Shown: one piece after another, positions 24,609 through 37,257 of the stretch
Layout of the letters: every line of letters begins with the position of its first letter
Position numbering within the stretch: position 1 is the first letter of the stretch
Assembly (NCBI GenBank): GCA_025093555.1
Contig: JAIWNF010000056.1
Span: 124,001-188,000, forward strand
From: Circinella umbellata
Taxonomy: Eukaryota; Mucoromycota; Mucoromycetes; Mucorales; Lichtheimiaceae
DNA: 64,000 nt
Reading direction: 5' to 3'
The notes under the pieces: generated by a model
Databases searched by the model: none
What the model was told of the DNA's origin: nothing
Seen by the model: only the letters and a program-made list of their open reading frames with translations
Made by a program: the position numbers and the translations under genes

Positions 24609-27600
24609 TCTTGGACGGATAGAAAAAAAGAAGTAAATAAAGATAAAGGAGAAAGTAAAGAAGCGTGGAAAAAAAAAGAGAGAGGATGTGTAAAAAAAAT
24701 GAACGAGAGGGGAAAGGAAAGAGATTTTCTAACCTGCATCGTGGGAAAAAAGCTGGTTTGAAAGGATGAATTGATCGGACTGGGAAATCCGTTGTTCAAG
24801 CTATACTATTTACCCCGCAATTTTCTCACACTGATGACTTGGAAACACAATCCATTTTTGTTAATTATAATCTATTTCTCAAATATGTTTCTGTGTGAAA
24901 GTTGACAGTGAGACTTATTCAGTAGTATACTGGTTGGAAAACAGCAATAGTATAATTTATCGAACAGTGTCTTGGAAAGAATTATTTTTGAAAACAGAAT
25001 GTTAGACAAAAGATAACACAGAAATGACATTAAATAACCAATGATGGTATCGGTATATTAATGGCTGCAATAATAAATCTATCAGATCAACCGATATTGG
25101 TATTAGACAGCAATGGTTTATTAAAACACGTACAGCAATTATTCAGGTTTCGATGTCCGCATTATTCATACCTGTTCAACTATAACCTGTAAAACAGTCG
25201 GTGCACTCTCTACTCGTGTGATATATATACTTTATAAAAATGAAACCATTTCTCGCACAGTCTGATACAAACAGTATTCCTAGAAGAGTAAGCACTATTA
25301 TCTAGAAATTGTTACATTTAAGAACCAGTAAGCGAACAGCTATAATATATGGATTTCCCTCTGGTACCTTCTTTCTGCTGACTAAAGAAGCACTCTATGA
25401 TATTTAAAAATTTTATTCAATATATAAAGCTCTATTAACATGAAAATAAATATATACGTACAGGTAATAGCATTCTACGATTATGTTTTATTGTTTATAT
25501 TGGACTCTCTATTTCGACTTGTTCGTCTTTCTATTATTTACAACGTTTGTATAAAACAATAAAATATAAAAGACTCATTTTTTGCTTTTCTGGCTAACGT
25601 TTTTTTTTTTTTTTTTTTTTTTTTTGCTTTAAGTGTTTATTGAAATGCTACATGTTTGATTTTTTATTTCGACTAAAGTAATTTTTGGCACGTCGAAAAC
25701 CTAATAATCGGATGATAAGATGTAGGCGATACAGGATCCGTTCCGGTCATCCAAATAAAAAGCTGATCATATCGAACTCGTTTTTGTTTTGATAACTAAT
25801 TGAATAATTCGAATTTAAAATATTATTATATATTCTAAGAGCACTGACAGTGAGCAGTCCGTTTGGCACATTACTTAGCCAATTCACCAAACTTTATCTC
25901 TCACACCCTAACACAATTTTGATAACAAAAGTTACATCTATAAGCAATATGATGCAAGTTGGAATCTGGGACGCCATTTCGGTATCTAAGATTAATATAA
26001 AACATATAATTTATTGCCAAACATTGTATAGTATATAATGATCATTTTCTACAGCCAAATAAAGCATCACTAAAACTTTCAAGTCGTTTGCAATACGTGC
26101 TTTTTTTATTGATTCACTTTTCTGATTATACTCGAACTGCACCCTGACACAACCTTAATCAGTCTACAAAATAAACAAATAAGGGAAAATAAGTAAAGGG
26201 AAAGATCGCTCTAACCGTTAAATAGTGTTACGCCCTATTTTTTATCAGCCAATAGATTTGACTATTTCCTTTTATATTATATTCGTTGAGATTTTCTCAC
26301 TAACTGTGCTTTTTCTTTTCATTTGACAACAGTTTCATCATTATGTGAATACTCGTCACTTATATTTTAGTATAAATAACCCACCAACCCATCTTAGTTT
26401 TCAAAAAGATACAATTCCCCATTTCACACAATTTTCTGAGTTCTCAATATCTTCTTTTCAATAAATAAACAAGTTCTTATTATCAGTCTTATTATTTTGA
26501 TCAATTGAGAAATTATTCATTACTATCATTATTAGTGGTTTCGGCATAAAAAGACTGAGAACGTGAACTCCTACTTCGGTATATAATTTTAGTGATACAA
26601 ACAGACATCTCTTTTTAACGTTACTCCGAAGGTCTTGCTACCAACGAACGTAACTATAGCTTATTGGTACTATGCTTAGCATGGTACGTAATTTTCTTTC
26701 CCTGATTAAGATTTTATGCTTGATCGAGAAAAATTGTTATGTAACAATAAAAAATGCTCCCAAAGATGCCTTTCAACCTTCAGTGCTAGCATCATACTCA
26801 TATACAACCATGGTAACTTTTTCCACTGTTGCAACCTATAATGTGACGGAGGAGTCTACATAGTATATGTTACTTTACATAGATAATCAGCACTTTCATA
26901 GGTGTGGCATGCCATTGTTTATAGGCACAGAAGGATTTTCGGCAAGGAGAATATTTACGCAGGTTTTTTTTTTTTTGTTTTCGAGATATTTTCAACTATT
27001 GGTATAAAGATAATATGATATGGTTACATATATCTTCTCTGAATAACTAATTATATATGTAAATAATATTATAATACTTAGCTATACAAGTACGTTTGAG
27101 ACTTGAGCATACTGCTATTAGTGATTAAAGAGGTAGACAGTTACGTATCTGAGAAATAAAAACTGTGCATAGGTAGAGCCAGTATTTATTGCTCCAAATA
27201 GTCGTGTTCCTGTATGTCAACTTGAATCGATTGCTCAATAATAACTATTGCTGCATAAGGTAGAAGTTCTTTACCCTCGTGCTCTGCTTTCATAAGAGTA
27301 ATAAATACATAAAAGTAAAATCAACCAGTGCTTTATTTTTAATCTAATTAAATAATAAAGAAACCAGAATTATAGAATAATAGACTATTTTTTCTTTCGA
27401 TTTAGAAAAAGGGGTGAAGCACTAGTTATTTTCAATTAATCAGCTGTCAGTAAGTACCAAATTTAATCTACGAGAAAAAACATTGTATTTATTGTTGACA
27501 TTGCTATGTAAATGTGCTCTTTTTTATTATCAAAGGGGGTCACAGATTAAATAAAAAAAGATAAAATTCTGATTGTCCTATTTAAAATAAGTTTTGTTCT

Positions 27601-30026
27601 CTGTAATCCAGTGACAGAAATGTGAAGGTAAAAGTTTTGACCAGCATTCAGTATACTAAATATTATTGGTTACGTATGCCTAACAGGCTCGCTATTAAAG
27701 AGACTCTCTTCTAACTATATTTTAAATGTTTATTTGTTTTTAAGATCCAATTGTTCTACTTTTCATCGGCGGTAGGATCTTCACAATTGCCTTTTTTCTA
27801 CCATGTTCTTTAACTAATATAAACACGATAGTGTTTTGCTTATAAACGCTGTTCATGTCTTCGCCGTTTACCCCTTTGGTTAGTTAAGATAAAAGAATTC
27901 GATGCAAAATAGTCAAGCTATATGTATATTGGAGCCTTACAGCACCACTCACAAAATTAAAAAAACTTACTGCAATTCGTTTTAAACATCAAAAGTAGCA
28001 TGATAATAATATATATAAGTGGTGGCGGGAGGCGATGAAATATTTATTTTTAAGCTCTTAAAGGGGTTTTTTTAAACATGCTCTTGCCAAGGTTTAACAT
28101 GGATGCCCATTATTATCATCGGTATCTGAGTATTTAACGGAATGGTTGTTTTAACTTTTATACGCTGACATTTTTATGCTAATGTCACTAGAGTTAAAGG
28201 AGTAAAAAAAAGCAACCGATACTATGGTCAATACTCCTTCTTTAAGTAAAAATTTGTATATAGACAGCTATAGTAAGTTTGGTAGAGTAAAACCGAAAAT
28301 CTCGTGCTTTGCTACACAAAATCTAGTTACTCCTGTGTGGAAGAAATGGAAAAGAGAGAAGGAGTATTTCATTGTTTTTCCGTCATTTCAACAAATAAGG
28401 AGGAAAAAATCCGTTTTGATCTTCTTGATCATATCGTTGTATAGTGCTTAGTATCATGCTGTTGTGAAATGAAACGTTTATTAAAAAAAGATTACCTTTT
28501 TACTTTTTAGCTGCGATCTAAATCGAACAGTCGTGTTCAAACATAAGCATGTGTTTAACATATTTTGAACCCTCAAAATATGAAATCGGACAGGCAAATC
28601 TTGTGGATAACGAAATAAAAATAATAAGCAGGTTTTTCTATTTATACTATTGATAAAATACTCTATTACTTTGTTAATGCCTCTTTGGGTTCCTCGTGCT
28701 TTAATGCAGTAAAATGATCATCGTTTTTTTTTTTTCGTATACACAGCTAAAAAAAGTACATAGTCTATAAACCAATTATTCCTGATGAAAATTAATTGCT
28801 ATACAATCAATTATGCCAGGATTGAATGTGCTCATGGCTATTTATGATCCTACTTAATGGAATGTATATCATATGTCCGCGCACATTTTCCGAACAAAGT
28901 GCTAGAATGTTAATTCTTCTTTTTCTCTTTTTTTTTTAGAAAAAGAACAAATTTTGAGCTTTGCTTTGTATGATATATGGGATATTGTATTCAATATATT
29001 ATGATGGCTTGAAAAAAAATTGCATAGTTTTGATTTTTACCAATAAACTAATGATTAAACTTTGGATGTTAATTCGCACCTTGTGAGCAACTATGTATTA
29101 CCAAAGTTAAAAATGTATAATATGAACCAAAATACAAGAGCAGTATGGCTTCCCAGCACTCTTCTATTACTAGGTACTATTTTTTTTCCTTGTGATCGTG
29201 GGCATCTGTATACTAATAATAAATAACAGCAAACAGTGTTGTTGTTAAGTTGTACATGGAAATAATTTAGTACATTATTTTATATCCAACACTCATATTT
29301 GTCATCGAATTGTGCTTCTTTTTTATTGACTACCTAGTGTTTATATAGGTATGTGAATTAAGTAGTTTTTCTTTGCAATAAGACACATGCTGACATGTTC
29401 TACGTACTAGGTAAAAGCAATTTCATTAGTGAGTAGCTACGTACGTATAAACAGTAATCCAATTGCATTCTACTTCATAAATCAACTACGCACAGTTTTA
29501 TTACAATGCTATGCTTCATACAAATAATTATGCAAACAATGATTAATACTGCATTTGCATATGTACAATATAAAAGCAGGGAAACGTTAACACTGAGAGT
29601 TATCAATAGCATATCTTAATTTCTTTCGGTGACTTGTACTTACCAATTTTTTTCATATATGTAGCCAACAGCTTCTTAATCGCATAGTTTATAGCTTATG
29701 TTAAGGTGTAACTTTTTTTATATAAAGAGCTCTAGAAACATATCTAACCCTTATATAATTTTACGCGTCTAAAGGAAAAGGGATATTTTGATTTTTTTGT
29801 TGTTGTTAACTAAAAGCGAACGTTCTATTCCATATAATAGCATGCATGTCGCTTAAACCTTTTTTTTGGAAAGTAAAAGGAGGTATCATAGTTGGGGGGA
29901 ATGAAATTAAAAAGGTCATGCTGGGGGGATTTTGTTTTTACTGAATATATATATATAGACCTCACAAAAACGCTTCAGTATTTTAGAACAACAACAAAAT
30001 ACCCTTTTGTTCCCTTCCCAATAGCA
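24609..30026. other. 5.4-kb gene-poor region
   Basis: Between the divergent MCC alpha and CotH-like genes. No gene could be supported. A TATAAATA-containing promoter-like patch at about 26370-26390 precedes a 63-codon ATG frame (26672-26863) with an unconvincing product. A 75-codon frame at 28224-28451 is equally weak. A poly(T) tract of about 26 nt lies at 25600-25625. I saw no transposon ends or RNA gene. Confidence 0.5.
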
Positions 30027-32268
30027 ATGACTTGCATAAGCTTATCTTTGCTTTGTATGTTTTATAATTTTACATAATTTCTATAATACGTAGCATTTTA
30101 TATTCTTGTAAATAAGCAACAACAATACAACAGCAAAATAATTCTAATCTTGCTTTTATTTAAATTTAGGTATCACGACGATTTGGTTGTCATTTTTTGG
30201 CAGTATTGTTGTGGGACAAACAAATAAGATCGATTACAATGTTATTTCAAACATCAACAATGCAGATGTCTCCATGGCTGTTATAGTCGACAATATCCCA
30301 TACCCTCTTGGTGTAGCTCCAGAATCCACTATTCTTTACACTGGCTCAGCACCACAAGCAGAAAAAGGATATTACTATGCTATGATAAGAAAAAATCAAG
30401 AGCAAAACGAAACTATTTCGATACTTGAACATGAGCCATTTATACGTCAGCTACAGTCATCAGAACATTCTAACGGCGGTAATAACATTGGCACACCCAA
30501 CGAGTTCTATAACCGATCCAGGAATGCATATGAAGTCACCCCTATTCCACAAGTGCTCGATCCTTTGCCTTTTATCCATCGTATTGAATCAAAGCTGCAC
30601 AAGCCTGGACAAATTGCAACTATTCATATTACTGGTCCACAAGATGAGATTGATCATATGCATGACAAAAGTAACCGAGATATTCAAGTCATAACAAACG
30701 TTACATATATCAGGTAATAATTGAAAACTGAAATATATATATATATATATATGATAATTTAATGTACATAGAAATTAATATAAGCATATGAAAATAATAT
30801 ATATATTTATTCTGGGCCTTTATAATAGTCTTGACGATGTGCAAACATTTACAGGCGTAGAATTGGAAATATCGGGTCGCTTCTCGCGTGAATCGTCAAA
30901 ATCGTCCTATAATTTGAAGATTCCCAAAAAACAAAAGCTTTATAACTATCGTCGTCTCAAACTCCGCTCCATGGCAACAGATCCGTCCTATATTCGTGAA
31001 GATTTAGGTTATAAGATGTTGGCATCTGCAGGCGTACCTACCACGTACTCATCCTATGTCAGGTATGTATAAGCATTGTATTATTTAAAAAAGATCAGAG
31101 CATGCAATACATGTATGTATGTGCTAATTTTAAGGGTGGTGTTTTGCTGCCGTTCTTATTTTGCCTTAAATTAGACTTTTTATCAATCATGAGCCTATTG
31201 GACTTTTTGGTTTTATTGAAAATTTCAAAAATCCATGGATAAGAAACGAATTTGCTAATGGGGATAAAAATTATGATCAAGGAAATTTGTATCAAGGAAA
31301 ATTTACAAATGCCAAAGCCAAGCTTTTGGGTAACCGAGTCTCTGATTTAGAATATGAAGGAGAAGAAGAATGGAAGTATAATTTGGGACAATACAAGATC
31401 AAAGAAGAACCTTCAGTAGGAGAACCAAGCTATAAACCATTGATTGCTCTGACCAAGTTTATTTCAGAAGCACCCACTACTAATAGCAGTGAGGCAGTCG
31501 ATGAATGGAATAGACATTTCGATATAGAGAGTGTACTTCGTGGGTAAGTATTATTATCATAATACCAATGGGAGGGAATAACACTCCTATATTATGATGT
31601 TGTAAAAGAAAAAGTTTATTAATTTATACTTGTATAATAAATTTATAATTTATAGTGTGGCACTAGAAATGGTTCTTGGATTTGGTGATGGGATTTTGGC
31701 TATGTCTGACAATTTTTACATCTATCAAGAAAGTTCAACCTCAGAGCGCTTTATCTTTATTTTGTCTGATATTGATATTAGTATGGGGTCAAGTAATCTT
31801 ATCAAGCAATCCTTGATGACAACAGGTGACTGGCATACATTTGCAGGAGATATCACAAAACGTCCTTTGATGAACAAACTTCTCGCTGTACCATCGTTCC
31901 AGCAACGATTTGATGATCTGATTAAGAATCTTGGTAATCGTTTATTGGACCCTCAAATTATCAATCGTGTAATTGACGATACTGCTGCAATGATTTCTGA
32001 AGATGTGGCATGGGATAAGTCTTGCAAACGCGTAAGCAAAGCGGCCATCATCAGTAACGCCAACTTTGCCGTTTTGGCAAAGGCATTTGGATTAATGAAA
32101 GGATATGCTATTGATGATTCTACTGTTAGGGATTTTCGAAAACGATCGAAGGCGGATATTCCTTTTCAGAAAGCGATTGATGGACCTACCGGATACAAAT
32201 CAGCATTGGGTTTGAAAGAGTTTTTTACTGAGAAACGCAAGAACATCATCAACTTCTATGGGACGTAA
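30027..32268 (+). CDS. Secreted CotH-like (spore coat protein H, atypical kinase fold) protein
   Basis: Predicted secreted member of the CotH family, atypical protein kinase-like proteins that are expanded in Mucorales, where some members are surface proteins. Exons: 30027-30054, 30170-30713, 30829-31062, 31175-31543, 31656-32268; 595 aa. Exon 1 encodes only nine codons, and together with the start of exon 2 it makes a hydrophobic signal peptide (MTCISLSLLCITTIWLSFFG). Family hallmarks: SYNLKIPK, YRRLKLRSMATDPSYIRE, the segment HEPIGLFGFIENF, and an Asp motif SDIDISMGSSN near residue 430 at the place of the catalytic DxD-type residues. The C-terminus ends without a Ser/Thr-rich hydrophobic tail, so I see no GPI-anchor signal. 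Assignment to the family is firm; kinase activity, substrate and any adhesion role are not shown by the sequence. Confidence 0.87.
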
Positions 32269-33927
32269 AATAAAGAAAATTGATTGATAGTATTGATTTC
32301 CTTCCTTTCCTTCCACCATTTGTCTCCATTATAGAAATCCATTAATATCATTATATCAAATATAGCATTTGAACACAGTAACTTCTCCTGTATAGTTTCT
32401 TGTTTTTGTTCAGTAATGAATGTGCTACATTATTCCCGTTAAATTATTATAAAAACCTGGTTTTTGTTATTTTTTTTATTTATTTATTTTGCAACTAGGC
32501 GCTATTATCCATGTTGCCAATAATGAATTGTACAATTTCCAACAGGGGAAAGCTAAACAAACGACCATTAAATAATAGATAACAGTTGGTCGTATATTAG
32601 TAGCAACTGAAGCTTTTGCCGTTATTAGTATTATTTATATCAATTAGTGGAATTTATAGATGAATTACTCATTCACAAACTTGCGTCGACAGCGGAGGAA
32701 GGACCATCTTTTGCTTTCTTTTTTTTTTGGTCACCATATACAACATATGTTTGATTTAACTTCACCATAAAAGTGTCAACACATGGCAGCTCAAACAACA
32801 ATATTTCATCTGTTTTTAGACTTTTTGCTCTTAACTTTAATATTAAAACATGATCGATTTATCGGTAGACTACCTCACAACTATCAAATTTAATATAATA
32901 CCTCCACAGATCACCCCAACTGTTATTGCACATCAAAACCTAATTTACTAGCATCTAAATAGTTATAAATCGGCTTTGACCGTCAATTACTATGAGCTAT
33001 CCTATTTTGGGTATCGAAATCTCAAGTTGTTTATTCTTTCAGACAATTGAACCTTTCATCCATCGATCTACATTGTAGTTAACTTTTGTATTATGTGAAC
33101 CCATGTAATATTTATCACGAAAACGAAAATAGAGAGTAGATACTGTTGGTAAACATTTTGGTCAGGATTAGCATGAAAACAGAATTACCATTATTATAAT
33201 GATAGAATTGAATGCAGAAATACTTTGTCAGTTTGCGATTTCTACCAATCTTGGAAACAATGAAGGGTCACTATGCCTTACTTGAACCATCTTGGTCTTT
33301 ATTGGATAAGAGCATCAATTTGGGATATTTTTCTAGACCAATAATGTAAATGTCATACCTCTGAAATTATCTTGTACTACTGGAATTTTGGATCAAGTGT
33401 ATAAACTATTAGATCATAATAGATTTTAATGAACCTTATTTGAAACCAGCTGTTATCTATTACCGCTATCCTACAGAGAAATGATTTATTGCATTTTCAC
33501 ACAAGTTAACAAGTTGACAATATCGAATTGTATAAGATCTTATTTATATATAAATAAAACTCCAAGTGAAGTTGGTAAAGTATTTAAACATTTTTGAAAT
33601 GATATCTAAATGATAAGATATCACTGGCGAGGTTGTCAACCTTTTGAATAACTTATTGTAACAGCGAATTCTTCAAAAAGATTTAATGGTCTTGTGGCCG
33701 TGTATTCTTGAAATAATCCAATTTGTATAGTGTGCTCCCATAATATTTGAATAATAAATAATGTATATTGCAACCTCCTTGTAATAACTAGTACTGTTCA
33801 ACTTTTGATGTAGGCCTTCCATCACAATCGTCATATTAAATATAATACCTGTCAAGGTATACGCGTCAAAACGAAAAACACTGGACAGCCTGTTTATGCA
33901 TATTATTATAGAGACATAATTTATATT
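32269..33927. other. Intergenic region, nothing recognised
   Basis: AT-rich, with no supported gene, RNA or repeat. Short direct repeats (TTCCTTCC) follow the CotH-like stop codon. Confidence 0.55.
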
Positions 33928-34173
33928 ATGTCAAATCAAGAGAAAGAAACTTTGCATGAATTGAATTTTTATGAGAGCATATACTATGTGGCACAAACAT
34001 GTTTATTATTATCGAGTCTTGAATTTTTAGCAGCAATACATAACAATAATACAATAGATTCCTGTGAACAAAGGTTGACTACTCTGTTATATTCTACCAT
34101 ATCCTCTCCTGTCGTCCTTCTTGACGACGATCCACCATCTTTGAAAAAGTTTGATTCGGTAATTGCTACCTAA
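33928..34173 (+). CDS. Possible small hypothetical protein (81 aa)
   Basis: A true ATG opens an 81-codon frame ending at TAA. The product is acidic, with a hydrophobic middle and the run LLDDDPPSLKKFD. I do not recognise a family. It stands alone in an intergenic region with no visible partner exons, so it may be a chance frame or the remains of a larger gene. Confidence 0.25.
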   Translation: MSNQEKETLHELNFYESIYYVAQTCLLLSSLEFLAAIHNNNTIDSCEQRLTTLLYSTISSPVVLLDDDPPSLKKFDSVIAT

Positions 34174-34754
34174 CATAAAGCATTCTTATTAAATTATGTT
34201 AGTCTTATTGAAATAGATAATCTGTATATTCTTGCAAAGAAAAAAAAAAGAACCGTTCTCAGGGATAATAAAAGAACTGATAGCAACAAAAAACAAAAAG
34301 TAAGAAAAAGAGGGAAAGAAGGTCGGAACAAACCGGTCCCTCATAAGCATTGAAAAAAAAGATCGACTTAGGATTAATTTTTCTTTTTCAGTAACATATC
34401 ATATTTAATACAAATCGAAACAAAAGTACTAGAACAATAAAAAAATTAACGAATTAATAAAAGAATACTTTTCTATTAAAAAAATTATTAGAATTTGTAA
34501 ACTTATATAGTGAAAATATGTATAAATGAAAAAGAAAGAGGCAGAAATGTAAATATTACGACTTTGTCATTGAGCTGGCCCTGACTACCATCGTGGGAAG
34601 ACTGAAAGTTCAGCACATGTGAAATCTATGTGACGTTACAAGGAAAATCTCCACATTTGCTTATTCTCAACCCTCCGCCTACTAATTCTATTTCTCTCTT
34701 TTTTCTTACTCAACTTTTATTTTTTATTTTTCTTCCTTTAACTAAATTAACATC
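34174..34754. other. Promoter region of ETF beta
   Basis: No gene seen. The last 150 bp before the ETF beta ATG are CT/T-rich, as in other promoters of this window. Confidence 0.5.
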
Positions 34755-35825
34755 ATGTCAAACCCTTTGAGAATCTTTGTTCCTGTTAAGCGTGTCATTG
34801 ACTTTGGTAATATATTTATATGGCTTTAATATTTATTTTTATACTATTTAATACTAACATTGCAAGGGTGGGCGTATATACAGCTGTCAAGGTTCGCGTA
34901 AACCCAGCCAAGACTGATGTCGACCGTAATGTAAAGCACAGCATGAACCCATTTGACGAAATTGCTGTTGAAGAAGCTGTTCGTATCAAGGAAAAGTCCC
35001 CCAAGACTGAAGTTGTTGCTATTTCATGTGGTTCTGCTAAAGCACAAGAAACTTTGCGCACTGCTTTGGCCATGGGTGCTGACCGTGCTGTCCACGTTGA
35101 AGTTAAGGACGATAGTACCTTGCAACCCTTGGCTGTTGCCAAGTTGCTTGAAGCTTATACCAAGAAGGAAGAGAACAAGCCTGATTTGTTCATTCTCGGC
35201 AAACAAGCCATTGATGATGATAGCAACCAGACCGGTCAAATGTTAGCAGGTTTATTGAACTTGCCTCAGGTACGGAAATGATTAAAATAAAAAAGGAAGA
35301 AAAGAATATATATAAATATACGGGACAAGAAGGTTGAAGAAGACAGAAATTTATAATGGATCTATATAAATTAATCCGGATGTTTTATTATCATCATTAT
35401 CATGATTATTATAGACCACTTTTGCCTCCAAGCTTGAAATTGAAAATCAATCTTTGAAGGTTACTCGTGAAATTGATGGCGGTCTCGAAACCATCAAGAC
35501 CAGTATGCCCGCTATTGTCACTACTGATTTGCGGTGAGTCATCACAAAAAAAAAATAATTTCCATGCAATCTAATATTTTTACTAAACCTTTTATTGTTT
35601 ATAATTACTAGTTTGAATGAACCTCGTTATGCTTCATTGCCTAATATTATGAAGGCCAAGAAGAAGCCTCTTGTCAAGATTACACCTGAAGATTTGGGTG
35701 TTGATATTTCTCCTCGTATTCAAACATTGAAGGTTGAAGAACCACCTAAACGTGAAGGTGGTCGTAAGGTTGAAAGTGTGGATGAGTTGCTTGATAAGCT
35801 CAAGAATGAAGCTAAGGTTTTGTAA
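34755..35825 (+). CDS. ETFB: Electron transfer flavoprotein beta subunit
   Basis: Beta subunit of the mitochondrial ETF heterodimer, which takes electrons from acyl-CoA dehydrogenases and passes them to ETF-ubiquinone oxidoreductase; the beta subunit binds AMP. Exons: 34755-34806, 34884-35269, 35415-35533, 35612-35825; 256 aa, normal family length. Seen: the N-terminal [16 protein letters not shown] strand, [21 protein letters not shown], the ETF-beta signature [17 protein letters not shown], and the partner-recognition loop [19 protein letters not shown]. The N-terminus has no evident cleavable presequence, as usual for ETFB. Introns are 77-145 bp. It precedes DPH7 on the same strand by 266 bp, but each gene has its own T-rich leader. 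Confidence 0.96.
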
Positions 35826-36091
35826 ATGTGATTTATATTTTATATAAAAAAGTCTTTTAGATGTGTTTTTTTTCTTTCTTTCTCTCTTCTTTCCCTCTTC
35901 TTCCTCTCCTCCTTCTCTTGTTATTATCTGTCTTCTTTATGTTTTTTTTCTCCCCACTCGCAAGAACAAATATATTATTTCCCACTACAACAAAAATAAC
36001 ATAAACAGAACTTTCAAAATACCGACATACTTTTTTTTAATCATAATTCCACTGCTGTATTTGGTAACAACCGTGCGAAAAAAAATTCTTC

Positions 36092-37141
36092 ATGTCAGAC
36101 AACAGGGCTCTTTCACTTGTATCATACGATACTCAGTATAGCGCAGACTCAACAGAGTTTTGTCCTTTTTCTAGTCACTCTCAGTTTCTTGCTTGTGGAA
36201 CTTATCAACTTACTGACGAAAAAAGACAAGACAATGATTCTCAAGTTCGTAAAGGAAAGCTATATTTATTTCAAGTAGAAAACACTAACAGTAATGGAAA
36301 ATCATCGCCGTTATTACAACAACAACAGATTATTGAAACACCTGCTATTCTCGACATGAAATGGAGTCATGCTCTTGTCAAAGATCGACCAGTCCTTGGT
36401 GTTGCTGATTCTATTGGTGGAGTACAACTCTATGCATTAAATAGCGAACAACAACAATTGGAACCATACACACATGTCCAAGTAACAGAAGACGATAGTG
36501 TATTATGTCTTTCATTAGACTGGGCAAGCCGTGTCAATCGTAATATTCCCCATCTTATTGCCACATCTCATTCAAATGGTGATTTATCACTTATCCAAGC
36601 TGGTGAATCAGAATGGTTTGTTGAACACCAATGGAATGCGCACGACCTTGAAGCATGGATTGTTGGTTTCAACTATTGGGATACAAATATACTTTACTCA
36701 GGTGCTGATGATGCTACTCTCAAAGTATGGGATACTCGTACATATCAATGCACAAGCACCAACAGGCGACAGTACATGATGGGTGTAACCGCAATTCAGT
36801 CGTCCCCCCACAACGAACATACTCTAGCAACGGGTAGTTATGACGAGAATATTCATCTTTGGGATACACGAAATATGCGTACGCCTCTTTCAGAAATACA
36901 TACACCTGGTGGTGGAATTTGGCGTCTTAAATGGCATCCAACTCGATCAGATCGATTATTATCAGCATCCATGCATGCGGGTGCTTTTGTTATTGATACT
37001 GAAAATAGTCAAGTAGTTAAAAGTTTTCTTGATCATGAATCCATGGCATATGGTGCAGATTGGTCATTCCAACATTCAGATTTAGTTGCCTCTTGTTCAT
37101 TTTATGATCATATTATGCATCTTTGGGATGGATCTGTATAA
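36092..37141 (+). CDS. DPH7: Diphthine methyltransferase-type WD40 protein (Dph7/WDR85)
   Basis: Intronless gene for a 349-aa WD40 propeller protein of the Dph7 family. Dph7 hydrolyses the methyl ester of methylated diphthine on elongation factor 2, the step before final amidation to diphthamide, in the cytosol. The start SYDTQYSADSTEFCP is the family N-terminus. WD-type blades include GADDATLKVWDTR (about residue 205), GSYDENIHLWDTRN (about 250), LKWHPTRSDRLLSASMHAG and the closing ASCSFYDHIMHLWDG at the C-terminus. Its 3' end converges on MMADHC, with 116 bp between the two stop codons. Other WD40 proteins are possible but fit the N-terminal motif less well. Confidence 0.9.
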   Translation: MSDNRALSLVSYDTQYSADSTEFCPFSSHSQFLACGTYQLTDEKRQDNDSQVRKGKLYLFQVENTNSNGKSSPLLQQQQIIETPAILDMKWSHALVKDRPVLGVADSIGGVQLYALNSEQQQLEPYTHVQVTEDDSVLCLSLDWASRVNRNIPHLIATSHSNGDLSLIQAGESEWFVEHQWNAHDLEAWIVGFNYWDTNILYSGADDATLKVWDTRTYQCTSTNRRQYMMGVTAIQSSPHNEHTLATGSYDENIHLWDTRNMRTPLSEIHTPGGGIWRLKWHPTRSDRLLSASMHAGAFVIDTENSQVVKSFLDHESMAYGADWSFQHSDLVASCSFYDHIMHLWDGSV

Positions 37142-37257
37142 TGTAATATAAAGAAAAGTATAATATATTTGTATAATTTTTTAATAAAAATAGTAGAAAA
37201 AGAAAAAGAGGAGTGAGAGAATATTATGTGGGAAGGATCCATATATAATTTTGATTA

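Noticed and set aside
26672..26863. 63-codon ATG frame behind a TATA-like promoter patch
   Set aside because: No signal peptide or domain I can name, and a GTACGT donor-like site lies right after the start; insufficient support for a gene.
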